Assembly: GCA_016705245.1 (NCBI GenBank)
Contig: JADIYM010000002.1
Coordinates: 186,001 to 250,000, forward strand
DNA length: 64,000 nt
Source: Blastocatellia bacterium
GTDB lineage: Bacteria > Acidobacteriota > Blastocatellia > UBA7656 > JADIYM01
Direction of reading: 5' to 3'
Shown here: positions 1-12,095 of the stretch, one piece after another
Position numbering within the stretch: position 1 is the stretch's first letter
How the letters are laid out: each line of letters starts with the position of its first letter
The notes under the pieces: generated by a model
The model's database searches: none
Told to the model about the DNA's origin: nothing
The model's input: only the letters and a program-made list of their open reading frames with translations
Position numbers and translations under genes: made by a program

Positions 1-318
1 GCCCCGCGCAATCTCGATGGCGCGCTCCGAGAAGTCGACGCCGTCGACGCGCGCGCCCCGACCGGCGAGATATCTCGCGATCCGGCCCGTCCCACAACCG
101 ATATCGAGCACCGTGCGCCCTTCGACATCCGGCAGCAGCGCATCGATGATACTGAGCTGCTCGCGGTGATAAAGGCGGTTGAGGTTGTTGTTCGGCCACA
201 TTGACACCGCGTCGCCCTCGAGCTCAACGGCCTTCGAGTTCCAGTAATCGGGCGTGCTGTAGAGCTGCTTCCGGTTTCGCCGATTCCGGAACATGGCGAC
301 GAGACCTCTGGCGTTCAC
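1..318 (-). CDS. Class I SAM-dependent methyltransferase (partial, 3' end outside window)
   Basis: This is the N-terminal 106 codons of a class I (Rossmann-fold) methyltransferase; the rest lies beyond the left edge. Motif I is visible as VLDIGCGTGRIARYL, followed by VDGVDFSERAIEIARG, which fits the acidic loop that binds the SAM ribose. The GTG start at 318 overlaps the stop of the aminotransferase gene (GTGA), so it is the last visible gene of the minus-strand operon; an internal ATG at 294 is an alternative start. The substrate cannot be read from the sequence. From the neighbours (glycosyltransferase, aminotransferase, ATP-grasp) it probably methylates a sugar or lipid-linked intermediate, which is inference. 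Confidence 0.85.
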   Translation of the reverse strand, partial: MNARGLVAMFRNRRNRKQLYSTPDYWNSKAVELEGDAVSMWPNNNLNRLYHREQLSIIDALLPDVEGRTVLDIGCGTGRIARYLAGRGARVDGVDFSERAIEIARG

Positions 319-1496
319 GATGATTCACCCGTGCTGTCGATCGATTGGACTGCCGCAATCACCTTCGAAACCTCACGGTCCGTCAACTTCTCGTAGTAGG
401 GCAGGTCGAGCACTGAATCCGCCAGTCGCCGAGCGTGTTCGCACGCCAACGGGTCGGCAATGAACGTAAAGCTGAATGCACAGTCGACGCTGCGCTGGAT
501 CAGCTGCCGATAATACCCGAGCTTGTCGCCGCGCACGCGAATCGGAAAGCGGATACAGGCCCATTCGTCGTTGGTGTCGGGAGGGGGGAGCAGACAGCAT
601 CGGACGCCCGCAAGGCCGGCGCGCAACTCTCGATGGAGCCTGCGGCGCGTAGCGACGATCGAGTCAAGGCGGAGGATCTGCGGGATGGCAATTCGAGCCT
701 GCCAGTTTGTCAGTTCGTGTCGATAGAACTCAGTTCGCTCGGGCCGGAGTCCGGGCTCGTCGGTCGTGACGAGTCCCCGTCGCTGGAGGAACAGCCAATG
801 GAACAGTCGGTAAAGCACGCCGTTCTCGATCAGGACGAGAATCGCGGCTAGCGCGAGAGTCTTAACCTTCCAGATCGCTGAAGGCGCCACCGTCTCGTTC
901 GCGAGGACGGCCGCGATCCGCTCGGCCAGTGCATCGTCATTGGTTGCGATGAAGCCGCCCTTCAGCGGCACCGTCACGAGTTTCGTCGAATCAAAGCTGA
1001 AAAACCCGACGTCCCCGATCGTTCCAGTGAGTCGGCCGTGGACTCGCGTTCCGAGCGATGCCGCCGCGTCCTCAACAACGAGGGCGCCGCGCTCTCTCGC
1101 AATTCGCATCGTGGCGCCGATGTCGCATGGGATTCCGAATTGATGGGTCGCGACGATGATGGAGTCACTGTCGACGAGTGCCTCAAGCGCCGCGACGTCC
1201 ATATTGAAGCCATCTGGTTCCGTCGCAACGTGCACAACGTGCCGGTCCGCGAGAAGTGCGGCCTCGTCGACGGCCTTGCACGTGTAGGAGGGAATCAGCA
1301 CACGGCGCCGATCGACGGCCTTGAGAATCGCGTAGAGTGCACCGCGACCCGATGCCGTCAGCAGGATGTGCCGGCATCCCGTCAGCTCGCGCAAAGAGTC
1401 GATGAGATCCGCCCTGCCTCGACTCCGTCCCTCGAACGAGAGCGCTGCCCGCACAAGGTCGGCCAGTCCATAGTTCACCTTCGTCCGCGGGATCAC
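315..1496 (-). CDS. DegT/DnrJ/EryC1/StrS-family PLP aminotransferase
   Basis: A 393-residue protein of the sugar aminotransferase family, which uses pyridoxal phosphate to transaminate keto-sugars. Visible marks are the phosphate-loop region TASGRGALYAIL (about 48-59), the ring-stacking or aspartate region ALVVEDAAASLG (about 138-149, D143), and the Schiff-base lysine in FFSFDSTK (K172). The start is GTG at 1496, which overlaps the upstream stop (GTGA); the open frame extends further up but that stretch is unlike the family and lies inside the neighbouring gene. A hydrophobic stretch, LALAAILVLIENGVLYRLF, is unusual and may make the enzyme membrane-associated. The operon context suggests synthesis of an amino-sugar on a lipid carrier. 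The exact substrate is unknown. Confidence 0.88.
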   Translation of the reverse strand: MIPRTKVNYGLADLVRAALSFEGRSRGRADLIDSLRELTGCRHILLTASGRGALYAILKAVDRRRVLIPSYTCKAVDEAALLADRHVVHVATEPDGFNMDVAALEALVDSDSIIVATHQFGIPCDIGATMRIARERGALVVEDAAASLGTRVHGRLTGTIGDVGFFSFDSTKLVTVPLKGGFIATNDDALAERIAAVLANETVAPSAIWKVKTLALAAILVLIENGVLYRLFHWLFLQRRGLVTTDEPGLRPERTEFYRHELTNWQARIAIPQILRLDSIVATRRRLHRELRAGLAGVRCCLLPPPDTNDEWACIRFPIRVRGDKLGYYRQLIQRSVDCAFSFTFIADPLACEHARRLADSVLDLPYYEKLTDREVSKVIAAVQSIDSTGESS

Positions 1497-2447
1497 GTCG
1501 CCGCATCCTTTGAGCCCGATCGTCCGTCGAGCACCCGCCAGGCAAGGGCGTGAAGCGCCGCGAGGACCAGCACTTCGAGTGCGTAGGCGCGGATGACCAT
1601 TGCGCCCGTCTGTGCGAGGGCCGGCGCGTGGCCGAGTCGCACCAGACACGCGGATATGCCCACTTCAGAGATCCCGACGGCTCCCGGAACAAGGCTCGCT
1701 ACGTTCACGAGCGTAACCGCGGCGACGAGGCCGAGAGCTTCACCGATCGACACTACGACTCCCACACTTCGAAAGCAGAGAAGCCAGCCGACTGCCACGA
1801 TGGACCACGCGACGAACGTCAGTCCGACAACGCCGGCAAGGATGCCTGGCTGACGCGCGACACCCGAGGCCGATCGCACGAGCTCGGCGACGACGCCAAA
1901 GCGCTTTCCGGCCGCAACCAGCAGGAAAAATGCCGCCACGACGCCGAGTACAGCGACAAACCAGACTCCGGGCGAAACGTCGAGAAGTCGATCGAGATTC
2001 CATAGCACGGCAAGAGCGGCGATCGAAACGAGGACGCTCACGTCGGCAACTCGCTCGACGACGAGCCCGCCGTATCCCTCCATTCGGGTTGCGAATCCCT
2101 GCTGCCTTCAGCATCTCGATCTTCAGGACTTCGCCCGACTGAAACGGGGTGACAACGATTGCCGCCTGTGAAAACACGCTCCATCGATACAGCGACAGGA
2201 AGGGAATTCGGACGCCAGCTCCGCGGAGGACGACGGCCCACCGAAGCGTGCGAACGACGAAGTAGGCCACGATGGTCGACGAGCCGCCGATTGCAAGCAG
2301 ACCGACGTCGGCACCAGCGAGGGCTGCACCGATTGCCGGCCAGTCGAACGTGACTGCGACATAGACGAGCGAAGCGACCAGCGCGAGCCCGACCACGACG
2401 AACCGGATGACTCGACTTGTCGTCATCGAATCGGGCTGCTCAGACAT
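1493..2447 (-). CDS. Flippase-like / lysylphosphatidylglycerol synthase TM-domain protein (frameshifted)
   Basis: An integral membrane protein of the UPF0104/YbhN (LPG_synthase_TM) family of about 317 residues. The N-terminal half (ATG at 2447) has two membrane segments and the conserved VTPFQSGEVLKIEMLK stretch. The C-terminal half continues one frame over with GYGGLVVERVAD and the family-typical SLVPGAVGISEVG motif. The frame changes between about 2084 and 2105, consistent with one extra base. Both halves are well conserved, so a sequencing error is more likely than a dead gene. It overlaps the ATP-grasp gene by 8 bases and the aminotransferase by GTGA. Relatives often sit in glycolipid or polysaccharide clusters; the transported molecule is unknown. 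Confidence 0.8.
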
Positions 2448-3636
2448 GCGCCTCCAGGGCTCGAACGTTCACGCGGCGAAGGAGCTCGGCAGCGCGCTCG
2501 TCGACCTGCTCTCGGCTCGCTCCCGTCAGCAAGGCTTCGCCGACACGCTTTCGCCCGTCGATGAACGCCTCGACCGCGGTCCCGGGTGTCGCATCGAGCT
2601 CGAGGTAAACGACCCACGACTCGAGTCGCAGGCGCTCCACCTCGTCGAGGTCCAGAGCAAGCACGCCAGCGCGGCTCGTCCCGAGAAGGACGAGTCCAGC
2701 CGGTCGTTCTTCGACGTCGGTCGGGATCGCGACTTCGTCTCGACACGCCGAGCGAAGCGTAAGCTCGGTCAAGTCGAGGCCGGTCGACGCCCGGACGAGC
2801 GGCGTAATGGAGTTTCCGCCGAGCCTGGGACTGATTTCGAGGATGACTACGTCGTCGGGACGCACGATGAAATCGCAATCGAACGGGCCCTCGACGATGT
2901 CGAGCGCTCTAAGTACCTCCCGAATGGTCTCCAGTACGCGCTTTCGGTCCACCGGCGAGAGGCGAATCGGGACGCGGTGACCGTGCGTGGCTACGTGTGG
3001 CGCGGGGGCTGTGACGCGCTCCAGCAGGAGTGAAAACGCGATGCGTCCGTCACGCAGGAATCCCTCACACGTGCCATCGACTCCTCCGATGAATTCCTCG
3101 AGGACGCCCGTGCGGTCAGGATCGAACGCGAGCGACGAGTGAAGCGCTCGGTCGAATGACGCTCGCGAGTCGACGATCACCACGCCCTTGCTGCCCGAGG
3201 ACCGGTTCGGCTTGACGACCCACTTTCGGTCGAACAGGCCCGGCTCGGGCTCGAACGTCGGATCGATGTCGAACGTCGCGGGACAAGCGAATTTGTGTGC
3301 CTTGAGAAACCCTCGAAACGCTGACTTGCTGCATGTTATGAGTGTCGATTTGAAAGGCGGTCCCGGCAGCCCAAGCTGCTCGGCGACGTAGGCAGCCGTC
3401 GGAACGGCTACATCCGTGCACGGCGACACGATTCCGGCTATGGACTCGCGACGGGCGACCTCGAGCACTCCGTCCCGGTCGGTGGTATCAACCGTGTAAC
3501 TCGCATCCGCCATTGCGTGGCCAGGGTTTTCGGGCCGGTTGTCGACTGTGACGGTCCGATATCCGAGCCGCCGGGCGGTCCGGATCGCGTCGAGCTGATA
3601 GACCGATGCGGCGAGAACAAGCACCGTCCGCTGCAT
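2440..3636 (-). CDS. ATP-grasp domain ligase
   Basis: A 398-residue ATP-grasp protein of the carbamoyl-phosphate-synthetase-like branch. The N-terminus is a Rossmann-like pre-ATP-grasp domain (VLVLAASVYQLDAIRTARRL, about 5-24). The ATP-binding lysine region is KWVVKPNRSSGSKGVVIVD, and the magnesium-binding strand is VVILEISPRLGGNS. The ATG at 3636 overlaps the glycosyltransferase stop as TGATG, which fixes the start. Such enzymes join a carboxylate to an amine or thiol through an acyl-phosphate. With a sugar aminotransferase in the same operon, addition of an amino acid or similar acid to an amino-sugar is a plausible but unproven role. Confidence 0.82.
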   Translation of the reverse strand: MQRTVLVLAASVYQLDAIRTARRLGYRTVTVDNRPENPGHAMADASYTVDTTDRDGVLEVARRESIAGIVSPCTDVAVPTAAYVAEQLGLPGPPFKSTLITCSKSAFRGFLKAHKFACPATFDIDPTFEPEPGLFDRKWVVKPNRSSGSKGVVIVDSRASFDRALHSSLAFDPDRTGVLEEFIGGVDGTCEGFLRDGRIAFSLLLERVTAPAPHVATHGHRVPIRLSPVDRKRVLETIREVLRALDIVEGPFDCDFIVRPDDVVILEISPRLGGNSITPLVRASTGLDLTELTLRSACRDEVAIPTDVEERPAGLVLLGTSRAGVLALDLDEVERLRLESWVVYLELDATPGTAVEAFIDGRKRVGEALLTGASREQVDERAAELLRRVNVRALEAHV

Positions 3637-4565
3637 CACTCGTGAATCTCCCGCACGGCGTACTGAACGCGTGATCGAGTGACCTGCTGGCTCAACCTGG
3701 CGAGGTAGATAGAGAAGATGAGGATGCACAGGAGCACGACCGCATTGAAGAACGTGAGGATGACAACCGTGCTCGCCCATCCCGGAATTCCGGTTCCCTG
3801 TGTCGAAGCGCGGATCAGGACAAAGGCGCCGTACAGTATCGAGAAGAGCAGCGCCCCGGCGCACGCGAACGCGACGGCGTACACAGGGTAATTCGAATAG
3901 CTGAAGATCAGATTGCTTGCGAGGCTCAGACTCCGCCGCATGTTGTAGTTCGACCGGCCGAATGGACGCGGGTCGTGCCTAACCGGGACGTTCGTGTAAC
4001 TCGAGGCGTTCGAGAGCAGCATCGACGTGACGTATGGGAACGCACCACCCATTCCGCAGACGTGCTCGACGACGACCCGCTTGGCGGCGCGAAAGCTCGT
4101 GAGCTGAAAGTCGGCCGGAAGGTGGAAGATCCCGCGTTGGATCCGGTCGATCAGGCCTCCGCCGGCGTTTCTCGCACGGCCGTGTTTCTTCGAGTCGTAC
4201 GCACCGATCGCCAGGTCGAAACCCGACTCGACGGCCGAGACGAGCTTCGGAATCTCCTCGGGAGGATTCTGGAGGTCGTCGTCCATCGTGACGACGATGT
4301 CGCCCGTGGCGATTGAAAAGCCACACAGGATCGCATTGTGCTGACCGCTGTTCGTGAGCAATCGCGCGATCTTCAGCGACTCGGGATGCGATTCCTTCAG
4401 GCGCTTGAGCTTCTCCCAGCTGCCATCGGGACTGAGGTCGTCGACGAGAACGATCTCGACCCGATCGTCGCGGGACTCGAACACGGCAAGGATGCGTGTG
4501 ACGAGAGCGTCGAGCGACTCTTCCGAGCGGTAGACCGGGATGACGATGCTGACAGTAGCAGGCAT
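3636..4565 (-). CDS. Family 2 glycosyltransferase, DPM/GtrB type
   Basis: A 309-residue membrane-anchored GT2 enzyme. It begins with VSIVIPVYRSEESLDAL, has the nucleotide-binding VDDLSPDGS loop and the DxD-type metal site in VVTMDDDLQNPPEEIP. Two C-terminal hydrophobic segments (about 225-250 and 265-290) match the polyprenyl-phosphate hexose synthases (dolichol-phosphate mannose synthase, GtrB, ArnC). It is the first gene of the minus-strand operon, downstream of a promoter near 4690-4718. It probably loads a sugar onto undecaprenyl phosphate for the downstream genes. The sugar cannot be read from the sequence. Confidence 0.87.
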   Translation of the reverse strand: MPATVSIVIPVYRSEESLDALVTRILAVFESRDDRVEIVLVDDLSPDGSWEKLKRLKESHPESLKIARLLTNSGQHNAILCGFSIATGDIVVTMDDDLQNPPEEIPKLVSAVESGFDLAIGAYDSKKHGRARNAGGGLIDRIQRGIFHLPADFQLTSFRAAKRVVVEHVCGMGGAFPYVTSMLLSNASSYTNVPVRHDPRPFGRSNYNMRRSLSLASNLIFSYSNYPVYAVAFACAGALLFSILYGAFVLIRASTQGTGIPGWASTVVILTFFNAVVLLCILIFSIYLARLSQQVTRSRVQYAVREIHE

Positions 4566-4689
4566 GAAGAACCAACTCCCGCCAGCGAGACGCGCCGCCG
4601 GCGATCCGGCGTCAGGTCATCCGTCCCGAAGTCCGATGGCCGCGGGGAGCCGTCAGACACTCGCAGTGGCTTTTGCAGTGAACCGCAGC

Positions 4690-4718
4690 ATTATCCCGAA
4701 CGGTCGCCCCGAACTCAA
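4690..4718 (-). promoter_or_regulatory. Sigma-70-type promoter for the glycolipid operon
   Basis: On the minus strand TTGAGT (4718-4713) and GATAAT (4695-4690) are separated by 17 bases, a good match to -35/-10 elements. It would start transcription near 4683, about 118 bases upstream of the GT2 start. The gap to the divergent methyltransferase holds no other obvious signal. Confidence 0.55.
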
Positions 4719-4816
4719 CCGGGCCGACCGGCCGGAGCCAATGCAATGTGGTACCCTCGTGCCGAACGCTGGCCGGGAGAATCCGGCCACGGTGGTACCT
4801 TGCATCGCTTGTCCCG

Positions 4817-5710
4817 ATGCGTGCCGTTCAGTTGCGTCTCGTGACGAATCCCCAAGCCAATGAAAGCACAGCCGTCGTGAGCGTCCGGGTCGAAGACGTT
4901 GCCGACAATCTGCGCGAGGCCGGTTCTGGACTCTGGGTCGCGCGATCGTCGTCGGCGGTCAGTTACCCGACGGAGGGTCACGACCAGTGTTTTGCCATCG
5001 AGGACAACTCGTTCTGGTTCACACACCGGAACGAGATCATCGCCGAGGTCATGCGTCGGTTTCCGCCGTGCGGAACTGTCTTCGATATCGGCGGAGGGAA
5101 CGGCTTCGTTGCGGCGGGTCTTCGCGAGGCCGGATTCGAGGCCGTACTCGTCGAACCGGGTCTCGATGGCGCACGGAACGCCGTCCGTCGCGGACTCGAC
5201 CCCGTCATCTGCGCATCGCTTGATAGTGCGGGTTTCCGGGACGGCTCGTTGCCGGCCGTTGGACTCTTCGACGTCATCGAGCACGTGGAGGACGACGTCG
5301 CCTTTCTCCGAAGTCTCCGTCGACTTATTCGACAGGGCGGCCGACTCTACGCCACCGTCCCGGTACTTCCGTGGCTCTGGTCGGTCGAGGACGAGAGGGC
5401 GGGCCATTATCGCCGATACACGATCGATGCTTTCGAGAGGCTCTTGTCAGACTGCGGATTCACCGTCGAATTCTCGACTTCGTTTTTCCGGTTCCTCGTG
5501 GCTCCGGTCTTTCTTAGACGTGCCATCCCGAGCCGACTAGGCTTGCGAAGCGGCACTGGCGACGAATACGTCGCCGAGCACGCTCCGTCGTCTACGTGGA
5601 GCCAGCGCGTTCTCCGGCACCTGTCGGCATCCGAATTCCGGCGGATTCGGTCTGGACGAATCGTTAAACGAGGGACGAGTTGCATCGTCGTCGCCAGAGC
5701 CGATCGATGA
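4817..5710 (+). CDS. SAM-dependent methyltransferase (methyltransferase-11/12 type)
   Basis: A protein of about 297 residues with a class I methyltransferase fold. It has motif I as VFDIGGGNGFVAAGL, an acidic end of strand 2 (VLVEPG) and the post-motif GLFDVIEHVEDDVAFL, typical of the methyltransferases found in O-antigen and lipid clusters. The start is uncertain: ATG at 4817 is used here, and a GTG a few codons further on (4850) or an upstream GTG at 4748 is possible. The stop overlaps the next gene as ATGA, so the two are coupled. The substrate is unknown; its neighbour is a large membrane glycosyltransferase-like protein. Confidence 0.82.
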   Translation: MRAVQLRLVTNPQANESTAVVSVRVEDVADNLREAGSGLWVARSSSAVSYPTEGHDQCFAIEDNSFWFTHRNEIIAEVMRRFPPCGTVFDIGGGNGFVAAGLREAGFEAVLVEPGLDGARNAVRRGLDPVICASLDSAGFRDGSLPAVGLFDVIEHVEDDVAFLRSLRRLIRQGGRLYATVPVLPWLWSVEDERAGHYRRYTIDAFERLLSDCGFTVEFSTSFFRFLVAPVFLRRAIPSRLGLRSGTGDEYVAEHAPSSTWSQRVLRHLSASEFRRIRSGRIVKRGTSCIVVARADR

Positions 5711-7577
5711 ACGCGCGACACAGAAAAACCTCTGTCCGCAGGGCTGGTCGCTCATCGTCTGGGAGCGAGGTTGAGTCGAAAGCGGGCGGTTCCAACGGCG
5801 GCGCGAGCTCAGGCGAGCCGGCGCAGACGTTTCGGCGGAGTTCGGTTTGGGCGGCCCGAATCGGAGGACTCGGCTTCTTGATCCTTTTCGCAGGTCTTGC
5901 CCGGGGCAGCAGCGGACTCCGAATCGAATACGCTTCGTCGTTCTCGATCATCTCCCAGGGAGAGTTCATGCTCTGGATCGGGCATGCGCTCCTGCTCCTG
6001 CCGGGCGCGCTGCTCCTTGGTTTTGGACTGTCGAGTCATTTCGGTCGTGTCCTTCGATGGCTGGTCGCTCGATTCGAGGCGCTCCACGGCCGAAATCTGG
6101 TTGTCGCGGGAATCCTTCTCGTTATCGCCCGTACGCGGGTAGCGCGGCTCGGCAACGCCCTGGTGTTCCATGGATTCCCCGTCACCGACGACGAATACGC
6201 CGTGAAGTTCGGTGGACAGGTACTCGCATCGGGAAACCTGACGGTACCGGTGCCCGACTTCGTCGCGGCGATGCCAACTCGGTACTTCTACTTCCGGGAT
6301 GGCGCGATGACGAGCATGGACTGGCTTGGACCCCAGATCGTCTGGGCAGTCTCCGAGTTGACGGGAACCGGAAACCTCGTATGGGCGCTGCTCGCAGGCA
6401 TCGGCTGGGTGGTGACCGGTATTGCGGCCGGGCGGATGTTCGGCAGGCGTTGGGCACTCGCCGCGATGGCGTTCTTCGCGCTGTCGCCGATGGCCGTGAC
6501 GCTGTCGATGTCGACGCACGCACATACGGCTTCCAGAACCTTTATTGCCATCGCGATCGCCTGCCTCGTCGAGGCTATTCGCCGTCATGGAAATGGCACG
6601 TGGTGGAGCGCATTTGGCCTCGCCCTGTCGATCAGTTTCATCTGCCGCCCTTTCGAAACGGGTTTCCTTGCGCTGCCCATCGCGATCAACCTTCTGTGGC
6701 GGGCGATTCGCCGACAACCCGCGTCGATCCGCACCATCGCCGCCGTGCTGGCCGGTGCGGCAGCTCCGATACTGCTGTTCGCGCTCCACTCGTGGCTGCT
6801 GACCGGAAATCCGCTGACGCCTCCACGATTCGCGGAGGGTGCGTCGATCCCGGAGGGACTGCCGGTGTCGACGACGCTGGCCCGGTTTGGCGACGGCGTT
6901 GCATTCAACGCACTGATGCTTGCCGTCTGGTTCCTGGGACCACTCGGCGTGGCGCTCGCAACCCTCGGGGCGTGGTCGAGTCGCGTGACGCGGATTCTCT
7001 CGTTCGGTGTGATCTCGTTACTTGGGCTTGGTCTTCTTCACGACAATGTCGGCATCCACACCGTCGGTCCGATTCACTATTCGGAATGCGCAGTTCCGTT
7101 GACGTTGATCGCAACGCAGGGCCTCGTGGTAGTTCGCAATTGGCTGGCCCGGCATTCTCTTTCATTCGATCCGATCGCCAGTGCGCTTTTGGTGAGTCTC
7201 GTCATCGGACTTGGCGCTTTCAACGCCGTGACATTCGCAGGAATCCGTCGTCAGGCAGAAATCCAGGCCGCCATCTACGAGCGTGTCGAGTCAGCTCGAG
7301 ACTTCGGTCCCAGGACAATTGTCCTCGCCCCGCAGTTCGCAACGGTCTGGAGAAACGACGAACGCTTCGCGGCCACAGGTACGTGGGTCTTCGATTGGCG
7401 GCGCCCCACCCGGATTACGACGACCCGGTCATCATCCTGCACGACGATCCGGACGTCACTCCGGCACTCCGCGAACGCTTTCCGGACCGAGTGATACTCC
7501 GGCTCGTGTTGCCGTCGTCGGGAGCTGACTTCGAGCTCATTCCGGACCCCGGCGACGTTCAGGTCGAAGAACCCTGA
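5707..7577 (+). CDS. Multi-pass membrane protein, probable GT-C-type glycosyltransferase (frameshifted near 3' end)
   Basis: A roughly 623-residue protein with a basic, low-complexity N-terminus (1-45) and about a dozen hydrophobic segments. A GT-C-like feature is the luminal acidic pair in GFPVTDDEYAVKFGGQ after the second or third membrane segment, as in ArnT/PMT/mannosyltransferase-type enzymes. The frame breaks at the C-run 7404-7407: one more C joins VFDWRRP to HPDYDDPVIILHDDPD and the C-terminus then runs to 7577. The ATG at 5707 overlaps the methyltransferase stop. It probably moves a sugar from a polyprenyl carrier to an acceptor outside the membrane. Family placement is by topology and motif only. 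Confidence 0.72.
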
Positions 7578-7599
7578 GACGCTCACCGCGGCGATCTTG

Positions 7600-7725
7600 G
7601 GCGGGCGTCCCGTGGGCGGTGCCTGAAACCGCAATTTCGTCGTTGCGGAAGGGCGGAGGTGATCGGAAACGTTCGTCTGTCCGTGGGACGCTCGCTACCG
7701 CTCGCGGCTCAAAAAACGGGGAGAA
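7600..7725. repeat. Inverted-repeat element, copy A (left end degenerate)
   Basis: The right arm (7679-7720) carries the shared core CGCTCGCTACCGCTCGCGG and a following AAACGGG. The inside matches the other copies (TTGCGGAAGG, GATCGGAA). The left arm is eroded to a short GTCCCGTGGGCGG-like remnant. It fills the gap between the membrane protein and the SnoaL-like gene. No coding potential is seen. Confidence 0.75.
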
Positions 7726-7757
7726 ACGGGGGCGACCGAAACGGGGACCGCGACGTA

Positions 7758-8140
7758 TCAGCGATTCGACACCGGGCATTCGGCTCGATGAACGAGCCGC
7801 CATTCCCCGCATTTCTTGCTCCAGACTGACGTCGAGTTCACGACCGGGGCTGCAAAAGGCCGACCTTCGTACGTGCCGATCACCGTCGACCGATAGCTGA
7901 CGACCTCTACGTCAGGACCCAGGGCCCGCACCGTCAGATCCTCGATCGCGAATGACTCGATACACATTCGTCGAACCGCCGCGGCGACCTGATCCCGGGA
8001 GAGGATGCCTCCCGGCCCGATATCCAGCGCGTCCGGATCGATGATCGCTTCGAGCTGTTCACGATTCCGGGACTGATATGCCGTCCACAGTCGTCGCTCA
8101 CGCTCGGCGGCGCGGTGCGACTCGTCGTCATCATTTGACG

Positions 8141-8144
<4 letters not shown>
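7758..8144 (-). CDS. SnoaL-like / DUF4440-type NTF2-fold protein
   Basis: A 128-residue protein with the cone-like NTF2 fold pattern: an N-terminal helix (RERRLWTAYQSRNREQLEAIIDPDALDIG), a middle with alternating strands (VRALGPDVEVVSYRSTVIGTYEGRP), and a C-terminal SVWSKKCGEWRLVHRAECPV strand pair. This is the usual arrangement of the SnoaL/DUF4440 superfamily, whose members range from isomerases to binding proteins with no known activity. Its start overlaps the dnaE stop (ATGA), so it is probably co-translated with dnaE. No specific function can be assigned. Confidence 0.75.
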
Positions 8145-11672
<3,528 letters not shown>

Positions 11673-11812
11673 TCCAGTGTGCTTTGGGGGGCCGGCCGGC
11701 CGCCGACCTCCACCATTGAGCATCAATTAGTGGTAGGAAGGCAAGGGAGTAACCACAACCCCTTGTCGGTCAGAGGCATGCCGGCAGGGTCGGCATCGTC
11801 CCCCTCATTCAG

Positions 11813-11925
11813 AACCGCGCGCGGTAGCGAGCGGCCCGCGGACAGAGTCTGAAATCGCAGACTCGTCGTTGCGGAGGGACAGGAGTGATCGGAACCGTTC
11901 GACCGTCCGTGGTCCCCGTTGCCCT
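11813..11925. repeat. Inverted-repeat element, copy B1 (right end truncated)
   Basis: The left arm starts at GAACCGCGCGCGGTAGCGAG and the inside matches copies A and C (GTCGTTGCGGAGGGACAGG, GATCGGAACCGTTCGACC). The right arm stops after GTCCGTGG and runs into unrelated sequence. It sits directly beside copy B2, as if the second inserted next to or into the first. Confidence 0.75.
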
Positions 11926-11934
11926 TTCCCCGGT

Positions 11935-12079
11935 CCCGTTCCTTGAGCCGCGAGCGGTAGCGAGCGTCCCACGGACTGTGCCTAAAGTCGGATACTCATC
12001 GTAGCGGAAAGACGGAAGTGGTCGGAACCGATCGACCGTCCGTGGGACGCTCGCTACCGCTCGCGGCTCAAGAAACGGG
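11935..12079. repeat. Inverted-repeat element, copy B2 (complete, 42-bp arms)
   Basis: Left arm 11935-11976 and right arm 12038-12079 are 42-base inverted repeats with a single mismatch, around a unique middle of about 61 bases. The shared core is GCGAGCGGTAGCGAGCG. There is no reading frame inside, so it cannot move by itself. The structure fits a miniature inverted-repeat element or a large REP/BIME-type palindrome. Confidence 0.85.
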
Positions 12080-12095
12080 GAGAAACGAGGCAGCC

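Larger units (their letters stand above)
11673..12095. other. Intergenic region carrying two inverted-repeat elements
   Basis: This 423-base gap between dnaE and the sigma-54 activator holds copies B1 and B2 of the inverted-repeat element, described separately. The 120 bases next to dnaE (11673-11800) should contain its promoter, but no convincing -35/-10 pair was found. Confidence 0.7.
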
